Part shown: positions 44,828 through 53,918 of the stretch, one piece after another | Numbering within the stretch: the first letter of the stretch is position 1 | Layout of the letters: each line of letters begins with the position of its first letter | Assembly (NCBI GenBank): GCA_050309435.1 | Contig: JBNRMJ010000012.1 | Span: 1 to 64,000, forward strand | Length of the DNA: 64,000 bases | DNA from: CAYXVJ01 sp050309435 | GTDB taxonomy: Bacteria; Bacillota; Clostridia; Saccharofermentanales; Fastidiosipilaceae | Direction of reading: 5' to 3' | The notes under the pieces: model-generated | What the model saw: only the letters and a program-made list of their open reading frames with translations | Told to the model about the DNA's origin: nothing | The model's database searches: none | Translations under genes and position numbers: made by a program

Positions 44828-45898
44828 TTATAAACCAAAAACCTCTTTACTGCCAAAAACCTTCGTCTCCGCACCGGCAATCTTCCGGTCGACAGCCTCC
44901 GCCGCCAGACTGGCCAGAATAACAGCCAGAGCATCGCTGTCATGGCGAACCCGCTGATCCTGAATCAACATCAGATTATCATCGATCAGCTTAAAACCGC
45001 AGTGCTTTTCTTCGATATCGCAGAGGACCGGCTCGGCATTTTGTTCTTTATATCGATCCAGTATGTTTTCATCAATCATCTCATTATTGGCGATAACGTA
45101 ATCCAGCAGTTCCGGCCCTTTACCGCATGCTCGCAAGAGCGCCTCAACATGATCCGAACAGGCATAAGACCTGGTTTCCGCCGGCTGTGTCATGATATTA
45201 CAGACATAACACACACTTGCTTCGGTATCCTCGATGGCTTTCACGATTTGAGGAAACAATAAATTGGGAATGATACTGGTATAGAGACTGCCCGGGCCCA
45301 GAACGACCAGGTCGGCTGCCAGAATTTCCTCGATCGCCTCGCCCAGAGGTTCGGCATCATCCGGAATCATGCGGATTCGTTCGATACGAACACCTTCCGG
45401 TAAATCGTGTTCGCCGATCGACGATTCACCAACTATGGTTCGTCCGTCGCTGAGATCTGCGGCAATATTGATATCTCTCAAAGATACCGGTAAGACTTTA
45501 CCGACCACCGCCAGAACATTGGAAAAATTACGCACGCCGTCATAAAAGCTGCCTGCTACTTCCGTCATGGCCGCAATAAACAAATTACCGAAATTATGGC
45601 CTGCCAGGCTTCCTTCAGCGAAGCGATGGTTCATCAGCGGATCCATCATGCTCTCGCTATCGGCCAGCGCCAAAATACAGTTTCTGATATCTCCGGGAGG
45701 CAACATGCCCAGATCCTTGCGAAGCATACCCGACGATCCGCCGTTATCGGCTACCGTCACGATTGCACAGATGTTCTCCGTGTATTTTTTCAAACCCCGG
45801 AGCATCGTGGATAAACCGGTTCCGCCGCCGATGACTACCACGCGGGGACCTTTTTCCGGCTGGCGAAAATAGTAAGGCACATTCTTATGTCTTTTCAT
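44828..45898 (-). CDS. yvcK: YvcK/GlmR-family regulator
   Basis: A 356-residue protein (CofD-like fold) with the nucleotide-sugar-binding start VVVIGGGTGLSTMLRGLK and ADNGGSSG. YvcK/GlmR binds UDP-GlcNAc and links carbon metabolism to peptidoglycan precursor supply. The reading frame overlaps the end of rapZ. The start is uncertain: ATG 45898 (AAGG 12 nt upstream), TTG 45904, or ATG 45910, which touches the AAGG. Confidence 0.92.
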   Translation of the reverse strand: MKRHKNVPYYFRQPEKGPRVVVIGGGTGLSTMLRGLKKYTENICAIVTVADNGGSSGMLRKDLGMLPPGDIRNCILALADSESMMDPLMNHRFAEGSLAGHNFGNLFIAAMTEVAGSFYDGVRNFSNVLAVVGKVLPVSLRDINIAADLSDGRTIVGESSIGEHDLPEGVRIERIRMIPDDAEPLGEAIEEILAADLVVLGPGSLYTSIIPNLLFPQIVKAIEDTEASVCYVCNIMTQPAETRSYACSDHVEALLRACGKGPELLDYVIANNEMIDENILDRYKEQNAEPVLCDIEEKHCGFKLIDDNLMLIQDQRVRHDSDALAVILASLAAEAVDRKIAGAETKVFGSKEVFGL

Positions 45899-46823
45899 TT
45901 TCAATACCATCCTTATGTTCCTGAACTGTACCCGACAAACGTTTCACATAAGAATCCTTATCGATGTCTCTGTGCTTGACCAGTACACGATAACCGTTCT
46001 TTTTCAGACGCTTGGCAAGCTCCTCGGCCAACGCCACGGAACGGTGTCTGCCCCCGGTACAGCCTACGGCCAGGGTCAGTCTGACTTTTCCCTCCCTGAC
46101 ATAATACGGCAGAATATAGTCCAGAAGATTCATGCGCAGTTCCAGCCATTTTTGTGTCTCCGGATAAGCCAGAACCAATCCGTACACATCTTCGTCCAAT
46201 CCGCAAAGGGGGCGCAGAGCTTCGTCATAATAAGGATTGGGAATGAAACGAACATCCAGTACCTCATCCGAATCGGCAGGGATTCCGTACTTAAAGCCAA
46301 AGGACTCCACCAGGATAGATAAACGCTCGTCAAACTCTCTGTTCTCGTTAAGAAAATCGTAAAGATAATCCCGTAAGGCACGCAGGTCCAGATTGCTGGT
46401 ATCAATAACCTGATCGGCAACGCTGCGCAGCGGCTGCAGATGCTCGCGCTCTTCCTTAAGCGCCTGAACGATAGACATGTGTTCGGCCATCGGGTGATTG
46501 CGGCGTGACTGCTTATAGCGACTGATCAGAACATTATCGGAGCAATCCAGATAGATAACACGGTATTTATAACCGCTGTTCGACAACTCGTCCAGGGCCT
46601 GCATCGTTCCGTTGAAAAACTCGGCGCTGCGAACATCCACAACGAATGCCAGGCGCTGAATGCCATAGCCTTCGCCATGGCGGCCTTCGACAAATGTCTT
46701 TACCATACTTAAAAGAAGCTGCGGCGGAAGATTATCGACACAAAAGAAGCCCATGTCTTCCAGATAGTCGGCGGCAACGCTTTTACCCGCGCCGGACATG
46801 CCGGTCAAAATGATAATCTCCAT
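45885..46823 (-). CDS. rapZ: RNase adapter RapZ
   Basis: A 312-residue P-loop protein. Walker A is GMSGAGKS (8-15); the C-terminal domain has VGCTGGRHRSVALAE, which binds GlcN6P in E. coli. There it steers RNase E to the sRNA GlmZ; in Firmicutes its role is less clear but linked to YvcK and cell-wall amino-sugar supply. It lies 22 bp after murB and overlaps yvcK. Confidence 0.94.
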   Translation of the reverse strand: MEIIILTGMSGAGKSVAADYLEDMGFFCVDNLPPQLLLSMVKTFVEGRHGEGYGIQRLAFVVDVRSAEFFNGTMQALDELSNSGYKYRVIYLDCSDNVLISRYKQSRRNHPMAEHMSIVQALKEEREHLQPLRSVADQVIDTSNLDLRALRDYLYDFLNENREFDERLSILVESFGFKYGIPADSDEVLDVRFIPNPYYDEALRPLCGLDEDVYGLVLAYPETQKWLELRMNLLDYILPYYVREGKVRLTLAVGCTGGRHRSVALAEELAKRLKKNGYRVLVKHRDIDKDSYVKRLSGTVQEHKDGIENEKT

Positions 46824-46845
46824 ATTCGAGCTCCTTTCTGTAAAA

Positions 46846-47844
46846 TTATCCTATGATGCGAATTTCCGTTTCGAGATCAACGGCAAACTTATCCTTGACC
46901 ACCTTCTGAACATGCTTCACCAGAGCCTTGATATCATCGGCAGTCGCGTTTCCGCTGTTAATAATAAAACCGGCGTGCTTCTGAGATACTTCCGCGCCGC
47001 CGATGCGACAACCGCGAAGCCCCGCATCCGAGATTAATTTTCCGGCATAATATCCGGTAGGACGCTTAAAGACCGATCCCGCGCTGGGATACTCCAGAGG
47101 CTGGGTAGATTGACGTCGATTGGTGAAGTCCTCGATCATGTCGCGAATCGCCCCTGCATTACCATGCTTCAACTGAAACACGGATGACAACACGAGACTG
47201 CCCTGATCACTGAACAAGCTGTGACGGTAAGCATAATCGTGCTCTTCTCCCACGGCCAGGTTCATCTGATTGTATTGATCGATATAAGTCGTGGCGATAA
47301 TCACGTCTTCCATCGAATAACCGTAAGCTCCGGCATTCATAAAGACGGCACCGCCGACACTGCCCGGTATTCCGCAGGCAAACTCCAGTCCGCTCAGATT
47401 ATGTTCTGCCGCAAAAGCGGATAAATCGCTTAAGAGTGCTCCACTCTCGGCTTTAACATAAACCGCGTCTTCGCTTAAGCGCTGACGCATCGCTTCGTCG
47501 ATCGGATGAGCCCCGATCAATTCCAGAACTTCGCTTTGACTCAAGATGCGTATATCTTTCATAGCTCCGCAGAATTGAATCACCATGTGTTTTATGCCTT
47601 CGTCCGCGATCACGACATTGGACCCGCAACCGAGAACAGTCACGGGTAAAGAGATCATCTGGCAGGCACTAAGCAAACGTACAAGCTCCTCTGATGACTC
47701 CGGTTGGAAATATAGTTCGGCAGGCCCGCCCACACGAAAGGTCGTATGCGGGGCCAGAACCTCGTTTGTGCGAATCCTGCCGGCCAAATCCGGCAAGAGT
47801 TCTGCGAGAGCGGTGTACGTGCTTGTGAGTATTTTCTTTTCCAT
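46846..47844 (-). CDS. murB: UDP-N-acetylenolpyruvoylglucosamine reductase
   Basis: A 332-residue flavoenzyme for the second step of UDP-MurNAc synthesis. FAD-binding motifs TFRVGGPAELYF and FACGIPGSVGGAVFMNAGAYG, the catalytic Ser in PSAGSVFKRP, and the C-terminal Glu region (AEVSQKHAGFIIN) are present, as in type II MurB enzymes. No clear Shine-Dalgarno lies before the ATG, unusual in this window; a perfect palindrome lies there instead. Confidence 0.95.
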   Translation of the reverse strand: MEKKILTSTYTALAELLPDLAGRIRTNEVLAPHTTFRVGGPAELYFQPESSEELVRLLSACQMISLPVTVLGCGSNVVIADEGIKHMVIQFCGAMKDIRILSQSEVLELIGAHPIDEAMRQRLSEDAVYVKAESGALLSDLSAFAAEHNLSGLEFACGIPGSVGGAVFMNAGAYGYSMEDVIIATTYIDQYNQMNLAVGEEHDYAYRHSLFSDQGSLVLSSVFQLKHGNAGAIRDMIEDFTNRRQSTQPLEYPSAGSVFKRPTGYYAGKLISDAGLRGCRIGGAEVSQKHAGFIINSGNATADDIKALVKHVQKVVKDKFAVDLETEIRIIG

Positions 47845-47853
47845 TATTTATCT

Positions 47854-47865
47854 ATATGCGCATAT
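47854..47865. promoter_or_regulatory. Perfect 12-bp palindrome before murB
   Basis: ATATGCGCATAT in the 41-bp hprK-murB gap, 9 bp before the murB start, where the RBS would be expected. Confidence 0.3.
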
Positions 47866-47885
47866 TAAAGCGCTTCCTATTAAAT

Positions 47886-48800
47886 TTATTTCTTACCGAA
47901 CAGGCGGTCCGTCAGGGCCTGCGCGGCATTATATCCCATCGTTTTCTGACGGAAATTAATGGCTGCGACCTCAACGATAATCGCCAGGTTTCTACCCGGT
48001 CTGACCGGAATCGTGGCCGAAGGTACTTGAATGCCCAGAATTTCAGTGTATTCCTGATTGATGCCCAGACGCTCGTAAACTTTTTTCTCGTCCCAGATTT
48101 CCAGGTTAATGACAAAATTGATGTTCTCCTGCATCTTGACCGAAGAAACACCAAACAGTTCCTTGACATCCATAATCCCCAGTCCGCGAAGCTCGATTAA
48201 GTGACGAATGATTTCGGGCGCCTGACCCAGGAGGGTGGTTTCCGAAACACGCTTCACTTCGACGAGATCGTCAGCGATCAGACGATGTCCGCGATTGACG
48301 ATTTCCATAGCTGTTTCCGACTTACCGACGCCGCTTTCACCCAGAATCAGAATACCTTCGCCGTAAATCTCAACGAGAACACCATGCAGGGTCGTCGTCG
48401 GGGCAAGTTCGACATTTAAGTATTTGATTAAGGAACTCATGACATTTGATGTCGCTTCATCGGTTCGAAGCAGCGGAATCGAATAGCGTTCGGAGCACTC
48501 TCTCATTTCCGGATAAACTTCGTGATGGCGAGACAGGATCAAACAGGGAATCCCCATCGCAAAGAGTCGATCCAGACTGCGATATCGTTCCTCGGGATCT
48601 AAATGAGCGAGGTATGCCATTTCGATATTGCCGAACAATTGAATGCGATCGGGACCGAAATGTTCGAAATAACCTGTCAACTGTAAACCCGGTCTTGTGA
48701 CGTCGGCAACAGTGATCAAAATATCTTCCGTATTACCGAAAGATGTTATTTCCTCAAACTGAAACTCATTAATTATGGATTTAAGACTGACTGCTGCCAT
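47886..48800 (-). CDS. hprK: HPr kinase/phosphorylase
   Basis: A 304-residue bifunctional enzyme that phosphorylates and dephosphorylates HPr on Ser46, setting carbon catabolite repression. The C-terminal P-loop ILGESGVGKSETAMEI and the HprK signature around LRGLGIMDVKELFG are clear; the N-terminal domain covers about 1-130. It is first in the operon with murB, rapZ and yvcK, all tied to carbon flow and wall synthesis. Confidence 0.96.
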   Translation of the reverse strand: MAAVSLKSIINEFQFEEITSFGNTEDILITVADVTRPGLQLTGYFEHFGPDRIQLFGNIEMAYLAHLDPEERYRSLDRLFAMGIPCLILSRHHEVYPEMRECSERYSIPLLRTDEATSNVMSSLIKYLNVELAPTTTLHGVLVEIYGEGILILGESGVGKSETAMEIVNRGHRLIADDLVEVKRVSETTLLGQAPEIIRHLIELRGLGIMDVKELFGVSSVKMQENINFVINLEIWDEKKVYERLGINQEYTEILGIQVPSATIPVRPGRNLAIIVEVAAINFRQKTMGYNAAQALTDRLFGKK

Positions 48801-48907
48801 ACATTCCTCCCATGACTCTGATCAATATCAGTTTACCACAAGATGAAACCATTCGTTCCTGTAATTAAACACGGCAAAACATGAAAAAAGATCTTCTGAC
48901 AATAAAA

Positions 48908-48931
48908 AAACCGATTACCATGAATCGGTTT
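48908..48931 (-). terminator. Terminator of the first tRNA-Gly
   Basis: The stem AAACCGATT/AATCGGTTT followed by TTTTATT on the minus strand, 11 bp after the tRNA. Confidence 0.75.
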
Positions 48932-48941
48932 CTATCTATCC

Positions 48942-49016
48942 TGGAGCGGAATACGAGATTCGAACTCGCGACTTTCACCTTGGCAAGGTGACACTCTACC
49001 ACTGAGTTAATTCCGC
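48942..49016 (-). tRNA. tRNA-Gly (anticodon GCC)
   Basis: A 75-nt cloverleaf with acceptor GCGGAAT/ATTCCGC, T-loop GTTCGAATC, anticodon loop TTGCCAA and encoded CCA. Its sequence is identical to the tRNA-Gly at 59957. Confidence 0.97.
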
Positions 49017-49103
49017 AACTCGCAAGCACGGAGACTATTGTAGGCAGATTCTTCTGAATTGTCAACTGTCTCCTGCTTGATGAGAAAATCTCTCTTAAAC
49101 CAT

Positions 49104-50024
49104 TTAGTAAAGCGGTCCGTTGACCTGACCGTAAAAATCCTTGAACGGATCCGGCAGATCTCTGGTGTCTCCGCCAAGACGTTTAATCGAGGATATGGAC
49201 TCGTAATACAATTGACGGTCCAGTTCCTTTTCATATTCGATGATGTAATTTCTTAAGAGAACGACTCCTCGGGCATCGCCGTAATCCCCGATACAAATCG
49301 CAGGGATGACTTTACGATTCGATCGTCTAAAGGCCGTGCGAAGCAGCGGATAAATGTCCGTATCGCGAAGCCTGCTGCCGAGTTGAGTCAAGTAAACAAG
49401 GAGGTACTCATGAGCCGATGTATAAATGTCGGCGGAGTCATGGAAAGCATTCAGCCTCTCTGCCAGAGCTTCCAAACCGGCCTGGCCCAGCTGATCGAAA
49501 AAGTACTGACCGGCATCGGCAATCACGCCCTGAGGCTCTCCTGCGGCGGTAAAACGCTCGAAAAAGACGGGAACGAAGTCCATATCCTGCCATTCGCCCA
49601 AAAGCTTTATCGCTGCCGCTGCTTCCAGGACATCATCGTTGGTTTCGCCGGATGAATAATCTACGACAACCGCCAGTTCGCGTAAAGCCGGTTTTAAGGA
49701 TTCGGCATGCTTCCCCAACTTGATCTTCAGTAAATCCGGCAGTTCTTCGTCGCAGTAACGAGCTGCCAGACGGGTAAAAGCCATTAACTCATCAACACCG
49801 TCGAGATCATCGAGGTACTCCTCGGGTAGCCTGCCGCCGATAACAGCCAACGGTTTTTGATGCCATGACTGCATATCATTCATCGTAGCCTGGCGAACCT
49901 GAGTATAGAAATCCGGGGAGTCGGCAACTCTGGGATCAATATTTTCCGTTATTCTCTCAAAAGCATCGGCAATCGCTTCGTTATAAGCTCGAAAAAAAGC
50001 AATGACTTCGGTTTCGTTATACAT
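49104..50024 (-). CDS. Conserved alpha-helical protein of unknown function
   Basis: A 306-residue soluble acidic protein. The sequence is a series of amphipathic helices (for example EELPDLLKIKLGKHAESLKP and YPLLRTAFRRSNRKVIPAICIGDYGDARGVVLLRNYI) reminiscent of HEAT-like repeats. I do not recognise a named family and see no catalytic motif. The gene lies between a tRNA and an MFS gene on the same strand. A scaffold or regulatory role would fit the fold but is conjecture. Confidence 0.65.
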   Translation of the reverse strand: MYNETEVIAFFRAYNEAIADAFERITENIDPRVADSPDFYTQVRQATMNDMQSWHQKPLAVIGGRLPEEYLDDLDGVDELMAFTRLAARYCDEELPDLLKIKLGKHAESLKPALRELAVVVDYSSGETNDDVLEAAAAIKLLGEWQDMDFVPVFFERFTAAGEPQGVIADAGQYFFDQLGQAGLEALAERLNAFHDSADIYTSAHEYLLVYLTQLGSRLRDTDIYPLLRTAFRRSNRKVIPAICIGDYGDARGVVLLRNYIIEYEKELDRQLYYESISSIKRLGGDTRDLPDPFKDFYGQVNGPLY

Positions 50025-50141
50025 AAAACTCTCCTTAGTGGGGAATCTATTCGACGTGTGTAAGGCTCCCCTGTCCGGGAGTTCTTCTTTACCTGCTTTT
50101 CATGATAATACAATCTCCGCCAAAGTTCCAGTTGGATCCGC

Positions 50142-51497
50142 TCAGGCAGTGATGCCGGCATCAGGCTCTGTACGAAGACGATGCCAGTACAAGTAAAACA
50201 GGAGTGCACCCAGCGCACGTATACCCGCAGTCACCAGTAAAGATAAGGAAATGGCCGTATGACCGGCTCCCAGCGCGCCATACAACGTGGTGCCCATCAG
50301 CTGCATGACACAGCTGGTTGCCAGCAGCAAGCTGTTAAACAACGAGATGTTCAGGTTTCTCTGCCGTTCCGGCAAAACTTCAAGCAGACACTGAAAAAAA
50401 CTAAGTTGAAAGGCCGGAAAAGTAAACGCACTGAGCAAGTTTAATACAAGCATTCCGGGCAGTACAATCGCCTGAGGCAAATAAGACGCAGTGATCGTCA
50501 TGAGAGGGTTAAACGCCAGACCGGCCGCCCCGACGACGATAGCCAGCCGTATCCCGTGTTTGCGGATAAAGGCCCCCCAGGGCTTTACCATGATCCATTG
50601 AACCAGCGTAGCCGTGACCGAGATAAGAGACAACCAGGTTTCGTTAGCACCCATATAGTCTACTTGCATGATAAAAAAGAGCTGCCAGCCCATATACCAT
50701 CCGGCATGTAAAACAACAGAGATGACGATGAACACACGGGTTCTTCCGTCAGCCAGAATAAGTTTCAGAGAAAACCATAAATCTTTCACTTTCTGACCAC
50801 TGCTCGGACTGATGACTTCCGGTAGTTTTCTAAGCAAGCGAAGCTGCAGCAGAACGGCGACAAAAGCAAGAATAAAGAACATCTGATACAAATAAGTGCG
50901 CAAAGGACGATCACCCGCCCGGCCCAGTAATAAACCTGTCAGCTGTACGATCACGATACCCGCCGTAAAGGTTAATGATGTCCTTGATGTATATACCTGG
51001 TTTCTTTCCCGTATCGCTACTACATCCGGGAAGTAGTTCTGCCAGGTGGTGTTGTAGAGCTGGACCGGCGCATTAGCCAGAGCAATAATCACTATAAAGT
51101 ACGTAAGCCGCCGGGTTTCCGGAATGAGGGGCGTAATTGCCGCCAGACTGTATAAGAAGCCGGCCAGAAAGGCCGTCATGGAAACCGGCTTACGGCTGCT
51201 TTTAACGCGACCCAGAAGCAGAGAGCCGGGGATCAGGACCAGGAGAGCCGTTAACTGAGGAAGGGATGCCAGACGGCCGAGCTGATCGGCATTGGCCCCC
51301 ATTCGGGTCGCGAACATATTGTTGTTGGCCGTACCCAGATTGATCATGGTCGCCGCCAGCAGGCCTTCGAAGCCCATTAAACGAGATGTCCTGCGAGACG
51401 GATCGGACATATTCGTCTGCAGTCTTAAATACTCCGTCTGAAGACGCAGAGCCGGTCGAGATGCCTTTAACTGCGCAATACCCCATTTTCTTCTCAA
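50142..51497 (-). CDS. MFS transporter
   Basis: A 451-residue major facilitator with about twelve membrane segments, a cytoplasmic N-terminus of about 40 residues and a central loop (about 240-250) with a second half starting at a WFSLKLIL-type helix. The start is a TTG with GAGGG 7 nt upstream; the next ATG (30 codons on) has no RBS. The substrate is unknown. It is unrelated at sequence level, as far as I can see, to the decayed MFS gene at 53105. Confidence 0.8.
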   Translation of the reverse strand: MRRKWGIAQLKASRPALRLQTEYLRLQTNMSDPSRRTSRLMGFEGLLAATMINLGTANNNMFATRMGANADQLGRLASLPQLTALLVLIPGSLLLGRVKSSRKPVSMTAFLAGFLYSLAAITPLIPETRRLTYFIVIIALANAPVQLYNTTWQNYFPDVVAIRERNQVYTSRTSLTFTAGIVIVQLTGLLLGRAGDRPLRTYLYQMFFILAFVAVLLQLRLLRKLPEVISPSSGQKVKDLWFSLKLILADGRTRVFIVISVVLHAGWYMGWQLFFIMQVDYMGANETWLSLISVTATLVQWIMVKPWGAFIRKHGIRLAIVVGAAGLAFNPLMTITASYLPQAIVLPGMLVLNLLSAFTFPAFQLSFFQCLLEVLPERQRNLNISLFNSLLLATSCVMQLMGTTLYGALGAGHTAISLSLLVTAGIRALGALLFYLYWHRLRTEPDAGITA

Positions 51498-51634
51498 GCT
51501 CTATCCCTCTTGCTTTCCTTTTGCCTTACATTCTACCAGTGATTTTGTCTGAATAAAGCCGGCGACGGCGGCGAGATAATAATAGTTCGAAACTCCTTTA
51601 TACTCAATAGAAGATAATATTCAAAGGAGATATC

Positions 51635-51976
51635 ATGAGCGAAGTAAATAGTTGTCCCCAATGTAAAGGGGAGCATGTTTTTTCCGACGGAAGCGATCTG
51701 TTTACATGTCCGGATTGCTGGTTTCAGTTTACCAAGGCTGATCTGCTTGCCGCACAAGAGGCTGCCATCGTACGTGATGCCAACGGTCATCCCATCGAGA
51801 ACGGTGCAGCCTTAGTCGTCACACAAGACATTAAACTTGGCGGATCAAAAGTCATTAAGAGAGGTTCAAAAGCAAAAAACATAAAAGTTTTAGACGAGCC
51901 TTTTGACGGTCATGAGCTGGAGTGTACGATTGACGGTATCGGCCGCATCTACATCTATGCCAGGTATGCAAAATAA
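51635..51976 (+). CDS. yjdM: YjdM/PhnA-family zinc-ribbon protein
   Basis: A 113-residue protein: an N-terminal zinc ribbon with CPQC and CPDC pairs (about 8-30) and a C-terminal KOW/SH3-like domain (about 45-113, ALVVTQDIKLGGSKVIKRG). Despite the old label of alkylphosphonate uptake protein, the function is unknown and there are no phn genes near. The RBS is AAAGGAG. Confidence 0.88.
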   Translation: MSEVNSCPQCKGEHVFSDGSDLFTCPDCWFQFTKADLLAAQEAAIVRDANGHPIENGAALVVTQDIKLGGSKVIKRGSKAKNIKVLDEPFDGHELECTIDGIGRIYIYARYAK

Positions 51977-52048
51977 TATTATGCTAAAATAACATAACTT
52001 CCGTTATACTGGTATGTAACTATAAACCCATACAAAGGAGATTTGAAA

Positions 52049-52276
52049 TTGTTGATGAACATCGCGCGCAGCGCAGCCTTTCTGATTTGGCCGAGCACAG
52101 GCTCTTTCGTACTTACCCTGGCGATCGTGGCAATTGCAGCCGTTTTAGTCGTTCGCTATATCAAGACTAAGGGCAACGCCTCAGACAAAAAGATTGAAGC
52201 TTATCCTCAAACCACCTCGGTACGGACAAACATCCAGACAGCCAAGACAGACGACGAAAATGGCAAGAAAGAGTAA
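52049..52276 (+). CDS. Small single-pass membrane protein
   Basis: About 75 residues: one membrane segment near 15-37 (FVLTLAIVAIAAVLVV), then a basic stretch and a polar tail ending NGKKE. AAAGGAG stands at 52034-52040; TTG 52049 (8 nt) is best spaced, TTG 52052 or ATG 52055 are possible. It follows yjdM by 72 bp and ends at a strong terminator, so the two may share a transcript. Function unknown. Confidence 0.6.
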   Translation: MLMNIARSAAFLIWPSTGSFVLTLAIVAIAAVLVVRYIKTKGNASDKKIEAYPQTTSVRTNIQTAKTDDENGKKE

Positions 52277-52315
52277 ACAGGCTCTTTTAGGCATCTGATT
52301 ATAGCGAATCAAACG

Positions 52316-52349
52316 AAGGAGTTTTCATATCTATGAAAGCTCCTTTTTT
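52316..52349 (+). terminator. Terminator after the small membrane protein
   Basis: The stem AAGGAG.TTTCAT/ATGAAA.CTCCTT with loop ATCT-like, followed by TTTTTT. Confidence 0.85.
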
Positions 52350-52373
52350 CGAGACGTTAAGGATACTGTCCCT

Positions 52374-53162
52374 TTAGCTTGCTATGTCGACGAGCATTCT
52401 TTCATACTCGTATGCTTGTTTATATTTCCTGTGGGCTATGAAGACTTTTGTGATGAGCGCACGATGAAACCGCAGATAGCCGATAGTCCTGGCATCTTTC
52501 AAACAGTCGATCAGCGTTTCGATCACAGCTAAACTATGTGGATTCGACTCGTAATTTTCACTCACTTGAATGGCCGTTTCTTCGTATATGATCTTTCTGA
52601 CCGGATCTTGCTGGACGTTCTTTTTCATTTCGCCTAGTTCCCGGCGTGCCCGGGTCTCATCTCCTTCGGCCAGCGCCAGGCAAGCCAACTTATGGTGCAG
52701 ATAGAAACCGTAAGTTCCCGGAATCTTATGAAGCAGTTTTGCAGCTTTTTTCAGATCGCCGATTTCAAGATAACTGGCTCCAAGATTATAGTTGATATCG
52801 CTTTCCAAACGGGGCCAAATACTGCTCTTGATAAAACGGGCGGCTCGTTCGTAATATGTAATCGCTACGCCAAGATGCCCTTCCGAGGCATACCCGGTAC
52901 CGATCACCATATTGGCTTCGATCAGCGTATAGAGATTTCCTTCTTCGACTGCACGGGCAATGCATTGATCGCCGATGCTCTTTATTTCTTCGAAGCGATT
53001 ATTATGCAGACAAACCTGCATATAGTGCAGAAGACTAAAACTGTTGTGCAGCAGATCGTCTATCTTTTTCGCCTGATCAGGCGATGAACGTTTTTCATAG
53101 TCCGTCAAGGAAAGGGATTCGTTATTTTCGCAGTGTGAGAGGCCTCCGAAACATCGGAACAT
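52374..53162 (-). CDS. TPR-like protein, probably a 5'-truncated regulator
   Basis: A 262-residue helical protein with TPR-like repeats (LYTLIEANMVIGTGYASEGH, INYNLGASYLEIGDLKKAAK, HHKLACLALAEGDETRARRE) and the end RKYKQAYEYERMLV. Clostridial regulators with an N-terminal XRE helix-turn-helix and such TPRs are common next to divergent MFS genes. Here the HTH is absent, and the first 20 residues (MFRCFGG...) are antisense to the decayed MFS gene. I infer that a deletion removed the 5' parts of both. No convincing RBS precedes the present start, so it may not be expressed. Confidence 0.5.
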   Translation of the reverse strand: MFRCFGGLSHCENNESLSLTDYEKRSSPDQAKKIDDLLHNSFSLLHYMQVCLHNNRFEEIKSIGDQCIARAVEEGNLYTLIEANMVIGTGYASEGHLGVAITYYERAARFIKSSIWPRLESDINYNLGASYLEIGDLKKAAKLLHKIPGTYGFYLHHKLACLALAEGDETRARRELGEMKKNVQQDPVRKIIYEETAIQVSENYESNPHSLAVIETLIDCLKDARTIGYLRFHRALITKVFIAHRKYKQAYEYERMLVDIAS

Positions 53163-53699
53163 ACATGGTGATTACAAATGGCTGTTCTGCAGGCATCACG
53201 CAAATGACACAATACTTCTTCCAAACACATCCAGTATTGAATATTGTCATGCTGGGAACCTTGACGACGGCACAGATGCTGGGAAGAGTCCTTGGCGGTG
53301 CTCTCCAATACAGGTTTTAAATACCGCGTCATAAGCGTTTTGGCTTCACCAAGTTAGTCTATTTACTCTATGATGTGATCGATACATTTGGCAGTGTCAA
53401 TAGTTTTGTGTAAACCTCTTGCAGTCCTGAAGTGCGATAATCCGGAGCACCGCTTATCAAAACTTCCTGCCCGCAAATATAAGAGCCCGGTCAGCTCGAT
53501 TAACTCTCTCTTGATGTCGGCGGGCATGGTACTTTCCTATCTTGTATCCGGCATCATGGCCGAGTACCTGACTTACCGTACGGTCGCCTTTGTTTTCGGT
53601 ATCTTCCAGCTGCTGATTATGTATCTGCTGATCGTAAAGCCCGCTAACGATAACCGCTTGATTTATGAAGCCGACCGGTCAGCAGAAGAAAGCTGCTAA
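53105..53699 (+). pseudogene. Decayed MFS transporter, C-terminal half
   Basis: Coding similarity to the second half of an MFS permease can be followed from about 53105 (RKGIRYFRSVRGLRNIGTYM) to an in-frame TAA at 53318-53320, on in the same frame (IPRHKRFGFTKLVYLLYDV), then in another frame to 53699 (SVSSINSLLMSAGMVLSYLVSG and two hydrophobic helices). At least one stop and one frameshift separate the pieces; the N-terminal half is missing. It abuts the truncated TPR gene head-to-head. Confidence 0.7.
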
Positions 53700-53819
53700 T
53701 TCGGCGGAACCCTTTCCCTACATAAATTGGGAGGTAAAAAGAACTCTAGGGATTGCTCCTTTTCATAGTACGGGTATCAGGATGATAATAATCTCAGATC
53801 TGCTGTGTTTCTCTCATAA

Positions 53820-53859
53820 AGAAAAGCCATCCGAACGAAATAGTTCGAATGGCTTTTCT
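53820..53859. terminator. Hairpin terminator after the MFS remnant
   Basis: The stem AGAAAAGCCAT/ATGGCTTTTCT with inner CGAAC/GTTCG, T-rich on both strands. It lies just outside the island's left end. Confidence 0.75.
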
Positions 53860-53904
53860 ATTTGAATCAGCACCAAGCTTCTAATACAATCCTCACAAAA
53901 GTAA

Positions 53905-53916
53905 AGACTGGGTTCA
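53905..53916 (+). repeat. Left terminal inverted match
   Basis: AGACTGGGTTCA; matches the complement of 59628-59639 at 11 of 12 positions. Confidence 0.5.
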
Positions 53917-53918
53917 GG

